DNA of 64,000 nt, taken from assembly GCA_905236875.1 (NCBI GenBank), contig CAJOQT010000108.1:17828-81827 (forward strand), in the 5' to 3' direction. Below the pieces are notes generated by a model. It had not been told where the DNA came from. It did no database searches and was given only the letters and a program-made list of their open reading frames with translations. Source of the DNA: an uncultured Prevotella sp. Its GTDB lineage: Bacteria; Bacteroidota; Bacteroidia; Bacteroidales; Bacteroidaceae. Every line of letters starts with the position of its first letter. Position 1 is the stretch's first letter. Shown here in pieces: positions 39,460-48,876 of this stretch. Made by a program: the position numbers and the translations under genes.

Positions 39460-42400
39460 ATGAATCAAAGAATCAGAAAGACGGCGCTGTTGATGAGTGC
39501 ACTGGCCCTGATGGGTCTTTGTTACTCGCCAAACGCCAACGCTGCTGTGAACGCCATAGATGGTGTCCAGCAGTCAACGAAGAAGGTTACGGGTACTGTA
39601 TCTGATGCTGAAGGTCCGGTGATTGGAGCTACGGTGGCAGAGAAGGGTAATACCAGTAACGCAGTGATTACCGATTTCGAGGGTAACTTCTCGATTAACG
39701 TGAAGCCGGGTGCTACACTCGTCATCTCGTACATCGGTTACATTACTCAGGAGATTGCTGTAGGCAACCAGTCTGTGATCAATGTCACTCTGGCTGAAGA
39801 CAGTGAGTCTCTGGAGGAAGTTGTTGTCATCGGTTACGGTACGATGAAGAAGAAACTGGTGACTGGTGCAACTGTTCAGGTAAAGGGTGAGGAAATTGCC
39901 AAGCTGAACACCACCAACGCACTCGAGGCTATGCAGAGCCAGACGCCTGGTGTGCAGATTACCCAGTCTTCTACACAGCCGGGTAAGGGCTACAAGGTTT
40001 ACATCCGTGGTATCGGTACCACTGGTAACTCTACACCTCTTTACGTTATCGACGGTGTTGCTGGCGGTAACCTTGACGGCATTAACCCTGCTGATATCGA
40101 GAGCATCGACGTGCTGAAGGATGCTGCATCAGCTGCCATCTATGGTGCCCGTGCTGCCAACGGTGTTATTCTGGTGACCACCAAGCAGGGTAAGGCTGGT
40201 AAGATAGAGCTCAGCTACAACGGTGCTTTTGGTTGGTCAAACGCCTACAAGCGCCCACAGCTGCTCAATGCTCAGCAGTACATGACCATCATTGATGAGT
40301 ACACCTTCAACACTTCTGGTCAGAAGTTGGATTGGGCCGGTTTCGTTCCCGAGGACATTCTCACCAAGGTTAAGAATGGTTGGGAAGGCACTGACTGGTG
40401 GGGTGCATTCGAAAACAAGAATGCCTTGCAGCAGAATCATTCTGTAACTCTGACTGGTGGTACAGACCGTTCTAAGTTCGCTATGTCTTACACCTACACA
40501 GGTAACGAAGGTATCATGGGTGCAGACAGAGCATCTTACTACAAGCGTCACACCATCCGCATCAACAGCGATCACGTGCTTTTGAAAGCTAAGGACTTCG
40601 ATGCTATCACCATCGGTGAGAACATCTCTATCGGCTATAACAAGAGTCACGACCTGGCTGAGGATGGTATGTATTGGAGCTATATCCACAGCCTGCTCCA
40701 GACTTGTCCGCTCATGCCGCAGTATGCTGACAATGGTGACATCTATTATTATCAGGATTTCGACGGTACTGTTAAGTATGGTCAGGGCTGGAACTCTTCT
40801 TTGTTCAGCAACCCATGGGAGAACCTCGAAAAGGGTGGCTTCAACTCTATGGCAGAAAGCCGCAACATCAATGCCAGCGCTACTGCTTTTATGACCATCC
40901 AGCCCATCAAGGGTTTGAGATTCCGTTCTCAGTTCAACTACAACTGGGGTGCTGGTGCATATCGTAACTATAACGAGCCTCGCTCTTCTGGTTATGGTAA
41001 TGCCACATCACCTGTTTATAGCGTTAGCCAGAGCACTTGGCTGAATTCTTCATGGTCTATTGAAAACACCCTTACTTACGATCTTCCTATCTTGAATGGT
41101 CATAAGATCAGTGCCATGGTAGGTCAGAGCTTCCAGAGCAGTGCTTGGGGTACAAACCTAGGTGGATCTAACAAGGTTAATTATGGCGAACAGCTCGCAA
41201 CATTGAAGGGCTGGGATTCTGCATGGCTTACAAACATCAAGCTGGTGAATGTTGCTGATGCTACGCTGACTGGATCTCCGAATGATGAAGAGTATCTCGC
41301 TTCTTGGTTCGGCCGTTTGACATGGGACTACAATGAGAAGTATATGGCTACCGTAACCCTGCGTTATGATGGTTCAAGTATCTTCACTGATGGAAAGCGT
41401 TGGGGTTGGTTCCCATCGGTATCTGCAGGTTGGGTTATCACCAATGAGAACTTCATGGAGAGCACCAGAAGTTGGATGGACTTCTTGAAGTTGCGCGCAT
41501 CTTGGGGTCAGAACGGTAACTGCTCTATCTCTAAGTATCAGTATCTTGCTACTATCGCTCTGTCTGGCGAGGCTTACGACAGTGGTTACAAGTTCTCTTC
41601 TGATATGGCTACTTCTGTTGCTGGTACACCTAATGTTGGTGCTTACGCCAACATCGTTCCTAATCCCGACCTGACTTGGGAGACTTCTGAGCAGCTTGAC
41701 TTCGGTCTCGATGCACGTTTCCTCAACAACCGTCTGGGTTTGAACTTCGACTGGTATAAGAAGACAACTAAGGACTGGCTTATCGGTGGTAACCTGCTTG
41801 CTATCTATGGTACCAATCCTGCTGCCATCAATGGTGGTGACGTAGAGAACACTGGTATTGAGATCGCTCTTACCTGGAACGACAGAATTGGCAATGACTT
41901 CGGCTATAACGTTGGTGTTAACTTCGCTACCAACAAGAACAAGGTAACCCGTATTGCTAATGACAACCATTATATCAATGGTCCTTCTGGCGTACTCTCA
42001 CAGGGTACAGAGTACATCTATCGTGCTGAGGAAGGCAAGCCTATCGGTTACTTCTATGGCATGTCATACAGCGGTATCTGGCAGAACCAGGCAGAGATTG
42101 ATGCTGCACGCGCAGCTGGCAAGGCCGTTCTGGACAACGCACAGCCTGGTGACTGCATCTGGGATGACTGGAATGGTGATGGTGTGATTACCTATGCAGA
42201 AGGTGATGATTGCGACCGCCATGAGATTGGTAATCCTAATCCTGACGTGATGCTTGGTATCAACCTCGGTCTGACTTGGAAGGGCCTTGACTTCTCTGTA
42301 AACGGTGCTGGTGCATTTGGTATGCAGATTATGCGTTCTTATCGTTCATTCAGTGATGCTCCTTATCAGAACTATGACACCTCTATCCTGAATCGTTGGG

Positions 42401-42735
42401 TTGGTGAGGGCTCTTCTAACACCCAGCCACGTATTTCTGGTACTGGTCATCAGAACACAAACTGGGTATCTACTCGTTATATGGAGGATGCTGATTACTT
42501 CAAGATCAAGACCGTAACGCTTGGTTACGACTTCAAGAATATCTGGAAGGCTTGCCCGTTCCAGCAGCTCCGTCTCTATGTTCAGGCTCAGAACCTGGTT
42601 ACCTTCACTGGTTACACCGGTCTCGATCCAGAGGTTGGTAACTCAGCAGGTGGTAATGGTTGGGCTTCTGGTGTTGACCTGGGTCTTTACCCGCCATCTC
42701 GTACATATTTGGTAGGTGCAAGCATTAAATTCTAA
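39460..42735 (+). CDS. SusC/RagA family TonB-linked outer membrane protein
   Basis: Carboxypeptidase-regulatory-like N-terminal domain (VTGTVSDAEGPVIGATV), EEVVVIGYGTMKKKLVTGA, TonB plug (VIDGVAGGNLDGINPADIESIDVLKDAASAAIYGARAANGVILVTTK). Confidence 0.95.
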   Translation: MNQRIRKTALLMSALALMGLCYSPNANAAVNAIDGVQQSTKKVTGTVSDAEGPVIGATVAEKGNTSNAVITDFEGNFSINVKPGATLVISYIGYITQEIAVGNQSVINVTLAEDSESLEEVVVIGYGTMKKKLVTGATVQVKGEEIAKLNTTNALEAMQSQTPGVQITQSSTQPGKGYKVYIRGIGTTGNSTPLYVIDGVAGGNLDGINPADIESIDVLKDAASAAIYGARAANGVILVTTKQGKAGKIELSYNGAFGWSNAYKRPQLLNAQQYMTIIDEYTFNTSGQKLDWAGFVPEDILTKVKNGWEGTDWWGAFENKNALQQNHSVTLTGGTDRSKFAMSYTYTGNEGIMGADRASYYKRHTIRINSDHVLLKAKDFDAITIGENISIGYNKSHDLAEDGMYWSYIHSLLQTCPLMPQYADNGDIYYYQDFDGTVKYGQGWNSSLFSNPWENLEKGGFNSMAESRNINASATAFMTIQPIKGLRFRSQFNYNWGAGAYRNYNEPRSSGYGNATSPVYSVSQSTWLNSSWSIENTLTYDLPILNGHKISAMVGQSFQSSAWGTNLGGSNKVNYGEQLATLKGWDSAWLTNIKLVNVADATLTGSPNDEEYLASWFGRLTWDYNEKYMATVTLRYDGSSIFTDGKRWGWFPSVSAGWVITNENFMESTRSWMDFLKLRASWGQNGNCSISKYQYLATIALSGEAYDSGYKFSSDMATSVAGTPNVGAYANIVPNPDLTWETSEQLDFGLDARFLNNRLGLNFDWYKKTTKDWLIGGNLLAIYGTNPAAINGGDVENTGIEIALTWNDRIGNDFGYNVGVNFATNKNKVTRIANDNHYINGPSGVLSQGTEYIYRAEEGKPIGYFYGMSYSGIWQNQAEIDAARAAGKAVLDNAQPGDCIWDDWNGDGVITYAEGDDCDRHEIGNPNPDVMLGINLGLTWKGLDFSVNGAGAFGMQIMRSYRSFSDAPYQNYDTSILNRWVGEGSSNTQPRISGTGHQNTNWVSTRYMEDADYFKIKTVTLGYDFKNIWKACPFQQLRLYVQAQNLVTFTGYTGLDPEVGNSAGGNGWASGVDLGLYPPSRTYLVGASIKF

Positions 42736-42750
42736 ATCGACAAACTCATT

Positions 42751-44658
42751 ATGAAAAAGTATATTTTATCATCGTTAGCTGTTTTGTCAGCAGCAGCTTT
42801 GTTCACCTCTTGTAACGACATGCTGGACACTGATCCTCGTGTTACAGAGTTAACTGCGGCTACTTTCCCTGGTAAGCCTGCAGATGTGGAGGCATTGAAT
42901 GCAGCTACCTATAGTATCATGAATACGTTGGGTGGCGGAGATCAAAGTGGTGTATGTAATAATCCTTTCTACTGGTGGTGTATGATGTCTGACGACTGCT
43001 ACGGAAGTGGTGGTTTGCAAGACAATGTGAATAAGTCACTGCATCATTTCACAACAGGTAGTGCTAACCAGTATGAAGCAGATTTCATCCTTCTCTATGG
43101 TGGTATTTCTCGTGCCAACAACCAGATTGAGACCATCGATAACGTGATTTGGAAGGATTCTGAGAAGGCTCAGCGCGATCAGTTGCTCGGAGAGGGTTAC
43201 TTTATGCGTGGTTTCTACACGCTGCTTCTCACCCAGTTATATGGTGATGTACCTCTGATCACCTCGACTACCATTACAGAAGAGATGCAGCAGCAGGTAA
43301 GTGCTGAAGAGGTTATCTACCCGCAGATTCTGTCAGACTTTGTTTCTGCCAAGAACCTCATGAAGCCTGAAAGAGCCAATGGTTCCGGTCATGCAGATAA
43401 GTATGCTGCTGAGGCTTTCATTGCTCGTGCATATATGTTCTGGGCAGGCTTCTATAAGAAAGTTGGTGAGCTTGCAACCGGTTCTGCTCCTGCCATTGAT
43501 CTTGTAGAACAGGAGGGTTGCCCTGGCGGTTCTCTTTCTCAGGCTGATGTGGTAGCAGGTTTGAAGGACATTGTTTCCAATGGTGGTTACAAGCTTTGCA
43601 AGGACTTCCGTTCACTTTGGCAGTATTCTAACAGTCTGCTGTGGGATGAGGCTCACGATGGTGTAGGCCATGCATACGCCTTCATCGCAGACATGGATCG
43701 TAACGACTGCTTTGACATGCCTGGTATGGGTAATGGCAATACTGAGGAAATCTTCCAGATTCAGTTCTTGAATGCCTCAAAGTGGGCCATCGGTGGTACC
43801 TATAACAACCCCCGTATGTATTCTAACTACCTGTCTTGCTTCTGGGGTCTTCGTAACGGTGCTACCAATGACAATGGTAAGCGTGACAAGACTTATCCGT
43901 TCAACCAGGGTTGGGGCCAGGGTACTCCTTCATGCAACATCTGGGACGACTGGACAGATGCCGAGAGACAAGGTGGCTATACCGATATCCGCAAGCTCGG
44001 AACTCTGATTGACCTCGATAATGAGCTCGAAGCTTATGTTTACGAGAAGGACGACAACGAGGAGTCTGGTTATGCATGTAAGAAGTATGCTGATGTAAAC
44101 CTCGACGCTTGCGCTGCCGACAACGATTCTTGGTGGTCTCAGTGCCCGGGTTATAGCTCAAGCTCACTTGACAACAAGCAGCAGGGTGACCACTTCGAGG
44201 ACTTCTACCTGATGCGTTATGCAGATGTTCTGCTGATGCTGACTGAGCTTACTGGTGATGCTCAGTACATGAATCAGGTTCAGCGTCGTGCTGGTGTTCC
44301 TGAAACTCCTTACTCTTTGAAGGCTGTTCAGAACGAGCGCCGTTGGGAGTTTGCAATGGAGGGTCTTCGTTTCAACGATATGCGTCGTTGGTCTGGTATT
44401 GATAGTGGCGAGAATAGCTACGCTGCAAAGGCCCTTGAGGCTCAAAGTGGTAAGCAGATTGTCTGCCTTGGTGACAAAGCCAACAAGCGTTCTTTGCAAC
44501 ACATGACATGTTCTTGGAAGAAGCGTTACGCTGATACCAATGGTTTCTTGCCGAAGCCTCAGGCTCAGATCGTTCTGATGAATTTCTCAATGAAACAGAA
44601 CCCAGGATGGGATGAAAACACTCCTGCATCTGAATGGACATATAAGGTAATCTATTAA
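42751..44658 (+). CDS. SusD/RagB family nutrient-binding outer membrane lipoprotein
   Basis: Lipobox ALFTSCNDMLD; RGFYTLLLTQLYGDVPLI; ERRWEFAMEGLRFNDMRRW. Confidence 0.95.
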   Translation: MKKYILSSLAVLSAAALFTSCNDMLDTDPRVTELTAATFPGKPADVEALNAATYSIMNTLGGGDQSGVCNNPFYWWCMMSDDCYGSGGLQDNVNKSLHHFTTGSANQYEADFILLYGGISRANNQIETIDNVIWKDSEKAQRDQLLGEGYFMRGFYTLLLTQLYGDVPLITSTTITEEMQQQVSAEEVIYPQILSDFVSAKNLMKPERANGSGHADKYAAEAFIARAYMFWAGFYKKVGELATGSAPAIDLVEQEGCPGGSLSQADVVAGLKDIVSNGGYKLCKDFRSLWQYSNSLLWDEAHDGVGHAYAFIADMDRNDCFDMPGMGNGNTEEIFQIQFLNASKWAIGGTYNNPRMYSNYLSCFWGLRNGATNDNGKRDKTYPFNQGWGQGTPSCNIWDDWTDAERQGGYTDIRKLGTLIDLDNELEAYVYEKDDNEESGYACKKYADVNLDACAADNDSWWSQCPGYSSSSLDNKQQGDHFEDFYLMRYADVLLMLTELTGDAQYMNQVQRRAGVPETPYSLKAVQNERRWEFAMEGLRFNDMRRWSGIDSGENSYAAKALEAQSGKQIVCLGDKANKRSLQHMTCSWKKRYADTNGFLPKPQAQIVLMNFSMKQNPGWDENTPASEWTYKVIY

Positions 44659-44677
44659 TTTATAATATGTGAACAAT

Positions 44678-45409
44678 ATGAAAAAGATAATATTTTTGCT
44701 TGTAGCAGCAGTATGTGGTTTCGCTGCCTGCGATCCTATTCATGAGGATATCAGCAATAGCGGTCACATCACTGCAGACGAACTGAGGGCTAAGACTTCT
44801 GTCACTGTTGACAAGGCAGGAGATGGTCAGAATGGTAATGTTATTACCTGTTCTACCTCAGCACCCGTCAATGCAATGTGGAATATCGGTGGAAAGGATT
44901 TCATCGGTAACTATGCATGGAAGAAGATGAAGCTCGGTGAGCATAAGGTTATTCTGTCAGCTCTTTGTCCTGACGGTACCATGCTTAAGGATAGTTTCAT
45001 GATTAACTGTCAGACAATCACCGATCCTCTCCAGAAGTTCTATATCTATGGTGATCCTGCAAAGCCAGAGGAGGCTCCATTCGTACCAGGTGCATGGGAT
45101 GCAGCAGCTATGCGTTTCAGCTCTACTGAAGGTGCACACCTGCCCACTATTCCCGATGACGTTTACTTCGGTCTGAAGACTCTGATCTTCGATGTATCAG
45201 ATGTTACTCCTGACTTTGATTTGAAGGTCATGAACGGTTGGTGGAGTAATACTTATTACGATCATGTAAAGTGGACTTCAGGTTTGAATGAACTTCAGAT
45301 TACCGAGACATTGGCTAAAGAGTGCGCTAAGGGTGGTGAAGGCCGTGACCTCGACCTCATGCTCTACAGCGGCAGCATGACTCTCAACGCTGTTTACTAT
45401 GAGGAATAA
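44678..45409 (+). CDS. SusE/F-like surface lipoprotein of unknown ligand
   Basis: Lipobox LVAAVCGFAACDPIHED; directly downstream of SusD in the same operon. Confidence 0.65.
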   Translation: MKKIIFLLVAAVCGFAACDPIHEDISNSGHITADELRAKTSVTVDKAGDGQNGNVITCSTSAPVNAMWNIGGKDFIGNYAWKKMKLGEHKVILSALCPDGTMLKDSFMINCQTITDPLQKFYIYGDPAKPEEAPFVPGAWDAAAMRFSSTEGAHLPTIPDDVYFGLKTLIFDVSDVTPDFDLKVMNGWWSNTYYDHVKWTSGLNELQITETLAKECAKGGEGRDLDLMLYSGSMTLNAVYYEE

Positions 45410-45437
45410 TCATTCCTTGACAGTATAATTAATAATA

Positions 45438-45467
45438 GGCTGACTCATTTGATTGAGTCAGCCTTTT
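45438..45467 (+). terminator. Terminator after the SusCD-lipoprotein genes
   Basis: GGCTGACTCA-tttgat-TGAGTCAGCC-tttta, perfect 10-bp stem. Confidence 0.85.
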
Positions 45468-45480
45468 ATAGCATAATAAA

Positions 45481-47304
45481 ATGATCAAGAAAAGCAAAGT
45501 ATCTGGTGCCATCCTCTATGGAAGCCTGTTGGTTTTCATATCGTTTGTAGTATATATATTATACATCAATTTAGAGGTTTTCTATACGGCACACGACCGT
45601 TCCGAATTCATCTTCGGAGCGCCTTTCTTCCATTCACTCATGTCGAAGCCCTTTGGCCTGATGCAGTATGTGGGAGCCTGGCTCACGCAGCTATGCTATA
45701 GGCCGTCTTTAGGTGCGAGTGTGATGATGGTTATATGGATTCTCATATTCTATGTGGGCGCCAAGGCTTTCCGTTTAGAGGGAAATGCTTCCGCATTGAT
45801 GCTCTTGCCTATTGCCTGTCTGCTCACATCGGTTGTCGATCTGGGCTATTGGATTTATATCTCCACCATCAGAGGCTACTGGTTCTCGCAGTCGGTAGGC
45901 TATCTCGTCATGCTGCTGCTCTTGTGGGTAGCACGTTGCACCCCGCGTAAGTGGCATCTTGCATGGTATTTATTGGGTGTTTGTGTTTATCCGGTGCTTG
46001 GATGGTTTGCTTTGCTTTTCGTTTTATGTCTTGCGCTAATCGAGAAACCTACTTGGCGCGAGTTATTGGGCATATTCCTGCTTTTCTTTACTGCCAGCAT
46101 CTGGCATAGTCAGCTCTATTCAAATCTGAAGGCCGACGATGTCCTGATGGCGGGTTTTCCTCGTTTCGAGACTCCAATGGACTCAAGCAAGCATCTCTCC
46201 ATCCCGTTCTGGGTGCTTGGTGCAGTCTCTGTACTTATTCCACTTATTGAGAGGTTAGTGGTTAGAGGTAAGTTGTTAAAGAATAGTACTGCCGCAGTGT
46301 CTTCTCTCACCTCTCACCTCTTACCTCTTACCACTTGCATTGCAGGCATAGCCTTTACCTCGTCACTCATGTACTATGACAGGAACTATATTAATGAGAT
46401 GCGTATGGTACGCTATGCTTCCGACGACAACTGGCAGGCAGTTCTTCGCATAGCAGAAGCAGATAAAGAGCCGACCGGTACGATGGTTTTTCTCAAGAAT
46501 GTAGCGCTGATGAATGAAGGCGGCTTGCTCGACCGTTCGTTCAAATTAGGCAACGATGCAGTCGATATTAACAACCCCGATTCGCTCCATGTCACCCTTT
46601 TGGACATAGCATCGCCTCTGGTTTATTATAACTATGGCATGATGAATGAGGCCATTCGCCTGAATTTCGAGAATGCCATACAAGCAGGATTCTCGCCCTT
46701 CTACTTGAAGATGCTTGCCCGCTGTGCCCTGGCTGTAGGAGATAAGAAACTGGTGGAGCGCTATACCACCATATTGCACCATAGTCCATTTTACAAAAAC
46801 TGGCAACCGGCTCCGGTCACAGAAAAGATAAAGGAACTGCAGAAATGCTATCCTGATGAGCTCACTGGTGTTGAGAACAGTGAGAGTTATCTTGTCAATG
46901 GCATCAGTCTCTGGTACGAGTCCGATAGTAAAGTGGCTTCGGAACAGGCGTTGTTCTATTCCTTGATACGTTGCGACTCACGTCGCTTCTGGCCCTCGTT
47001 GCGCAACTATGTGAAGTTGCATCTCAACGAGGAATTTCCCTTGCACGCCATGGAGGCTTACATTCTGTTTATGGATAAAGCCCCGGAAGAAAAACGCATG
47101 ATGCTCCCTGTCGAGCAGTCTGTTTACGAACGCTACAAACGGTTCTGGGTGGTTTTGGAAGAAAAGGCGAAGCCTGGGATGACAGTTCAAAAAGTTGGTG
47201 AAGAAATGCGTCAGGAATTTGGAGATACCTACTGGTGGTACAACATCTTCGGAAGGAAACCTCTTAATTTATCCGGCAATATTGGTCACGAAGTTCAATC
47301 GTAA
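45481..47304 (+). CDS. DUF6057 family membrane protein (multi-TM N-terminus, helical soluble C-terminus), copy 1
   Basis: 607 aa; many TM helices then TPR-like region; paralogous in layout to 48877-50451. Confidence 0.65.
   Translation: MIKKSKVSGAILYGSLLVFISFVVYILYINLEVFYTAHDRSEFIFGAPFFHSLMSKPFGLMQYVGAWLTQLCYRPSLGASVMMVIWILIFYVGAKAFRLEGNASALMLLPIACLLTSVVDLGYWIYISTIRGYWFSQSVGYLVMLLLLWVARCTPRKWHLAWYLLGVCVYPVLGWFALLFVLCLALIEKPTWRELLGIFLLFFTASIWHSQLYSNLKADDVLMAGFPRFETPMDSSKHLSIPFWVLGAVSVLIPLIERLVVRGKLLKNSTAAVSSLTSHLLPLTTCIAGIAFTSSLMYYDRNYINEMRMVRYASDDNWQAVLRIAEADKEPTGTMVFLKNVALMNEGGLLDRSFKLGNDAVDINNPDSLHVTLLDIASPLVYYNYGMMNEAIRLNFENAIQAGFSPFYLKMLARCALAVGDKKLVERYTTILHHSPFYKNWQPAPVTEKIKELQKCYPDELTGVENSESYLVNGISLWYESDSKVASEQALFYSLIRCDSRRFWPSLRNYVKLHLNEEFPLHAMEAYILFMDKAPEEKRMMLPVEQSVYERYKRFWVVLEEKAKPGMTVQKVGEEMRQEFGDTYWWYNIFGRKPLNLSGNIGHEVQS
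46248..46336. repeat. Inverted word-array element in frame inside DUF6057 copy 1
   Basis: gagaggttagtggttagaggtaag ... ctctcacctctcacctcttacctcttaccac; encodes RLVVRGKLLKNSTAAVSSLTSHLLPLTT. Confidence 0.7.
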
Positions 47305-47310
47305 GAAATT

Positions 47311-48876
47311 ATGAAAAGATATATTCATTCCTACATCATGTTGTTGGCTGCGGTCGTGTTGCTCATGCCATCATGTGCGAAGCATCCCTCTGTGCCCTCT
47401 TCATCCTCAGTGTGCTCTGTGCTCCCACCTATCTTCCCCGATTATTGCAATGTCACCGTGCCTTGCAACATTGCGCCGCTCAACTTCATGCTTCCGGCTG
47501 ACCAGTATAAAGAATGTGTGGCACGTCTCACCACGCCCGATGGCCAGCAGCAGACCTACGGCAGTGGTGTGAAGGTGCAGATACCCGAATCGGAATGGCA
47601 TGCCATGCTTGATGCCTCGAAGGGCAAGAGCATCAAGGTAGAGGTCTGGGGACAGAAAGAAGACCAGTGGCTGTCGTTCCGTCCGTTTGAGATACATGTT
47701 GCCGAACAGCCTATCGACGAATATCTGTCGTATCGCCTTATCGAACCGTCGTATGTCGCATGGACCTACATGGAAATCGCCCAGCGCAATATTACCACGT
47801 TCGAGGAGACACAGATTTTCAACAATGAGATAACCATGAACAACAATAGGATAGGCCAGTGCATCAACTGCCACAGCTATCAGAACTACAAGACCGACAA
47901 CATGCTCTTCCATGTGCGTCTTGCTAATGCCGGTACCGTTATTGTGAACGATGGTAAGGTCTCGAGAGTCAATATGAAGCGCGACTATACCATCTCTGGA
48001 GGTGTCTATCCGGCATGGCATCCAACAGCCAAGCTGATAGCCTTCTCGACCAATAAGACACGGCAGGGATTCCATACGTTAAATCCCAACAAGATTGAGG
48101 TATATGACATGGCCAGCGATATGATCCTCTACGATGTGGAGACCGACTCGGTGAGCATCGTCAGCAATGATTCAACGCTTCTGGAAGTGTATCCTACCTG
48201 GTCGCCCGACGGCAACTACCTCTATTACTGTAAGTCTGTTCCGCTTCCTGAAGAAATGCGCGACAAGGATATCCGCACCACCTACCCGAAAATACAGTAT
48301 AACCTCTATCGCCGTTCGTTTGATTTGGCATCGCACGGCTTTGGTGATGAGGAACTCGTCTATGATGCAGCATCGTCCGACAAGAGCGTCTCGTTGCCCC
48401 GCATCAGTCCCGACGGCCGCTATCTGCTGTTTGCCTTGGGACAGTATGGCTGTTTCCATAGCCGTCACCATGATGCAGACATTGTCTGTATCCCGTTGGA
48501 ATCCAAAACCTCCCCCAACCCCTCCCAAGGAGGAGAGCAGAGTTCCTCCCCTTCGGGAAGGTTAGGAGAGGCTCTTCTTGATCCTGCTACAGCTCTCGAT
48601 CTCACCCTCCTCAATAGCGATGGCTATTCAGACAGCTATCCCTCATGGTCGAGCAACGGACATTGGATTATGCTTGCCAGCCGTCGTGACGATGACAACT
48701 ACAGTCGTGTCTATTTTGCCTATTTCAACAATGGAAAAGTTGAGAAGGCCTTCCTGTTGCCGCAGGAAGACCCCGAACTGCATATCAGCCTTCTGAAGAG
48801 CTATAACCGTCCGGAGTTCATGGTAGAGCCTGTCAAGATCAGCGTCGAGGAATTTAGCCGAGTGTTTGATAAGTAG
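47311..48876 (+). CDS. Lipoprotein with CxxCH motif and TolB/WD40-like beta-propeller repeats, copy 1
   Basis: Lipobox VVLLMPSCAKHPS; GQCINCHSYQNYKTDN (CxxCH); PAWHPTAKLIAFSTN, PTWSPDGNYLYYCKS, PRISPDGRYLLFALG, PSWSSNGHWIMLASRRDD. Confidence 0.75.
   Translation: MKRYIHSYIMLLAAVVLLMPSCAKHPSVPSSSSVCSVLPPIFPDYCNVTVPCNIAPLNFMLPADQYKECVARLTTPDGQQQTYGSGVKVQIPESEWHAMLDASKGKSIKVEVWGQKEDQWLSFRPFEIHVAEQPIDEYLSYRLIEPSYVAWTYMEIAQRNITTFEETQIFNNEITMNNNRIGQCINCHSYQNYKTDNMLFHVRLANAGTVIVNDGKVSRVNMKRDYTISGGVYPAWHPTAKLIAFSTNKTRQGFHTLNPNKIEVYDMASDMILYDVETDSVSIVSNDSTLLEVYPTWSPDGNYLYYCKSVPLPEEMRDKDIRTTYPKIQYNLYRRSFDLASHGFGDEELVYDAASSDKSVSLPRISPDGRYLLFALGQYGCFHSRHHDADIVCIPLESKTSPNPSQGGEQSSSPSGRLGEALLDPATALDLTLLNSDGYSDSYPSWSSNGHWIMLASRRDDDNYSRVYFAYFNNGKVEKAFLLPQEDPELHISLLKSYNRPEFMVEPVKISVEEFSRVFDK
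48506..48575. repeat. Family A GC-rich palindromic element in frame inside CxxCH/TolB copy 1
   Basis: cctcccccaacccctcccaaggaggagagcagagttcctccccttcgggaaggttaggagaggctc encodes TSPNPSQGGEQSSSPSGRLGEA. Confidence 0.85.

Noticed and set aside
39460-45409. Polysaccharide utilisation locus
   Set aside because: SusC/SusD are present but no glycoside hydrolase, lyase or hybrid sensor is visible nearby, so substrate class cannot be assigned.
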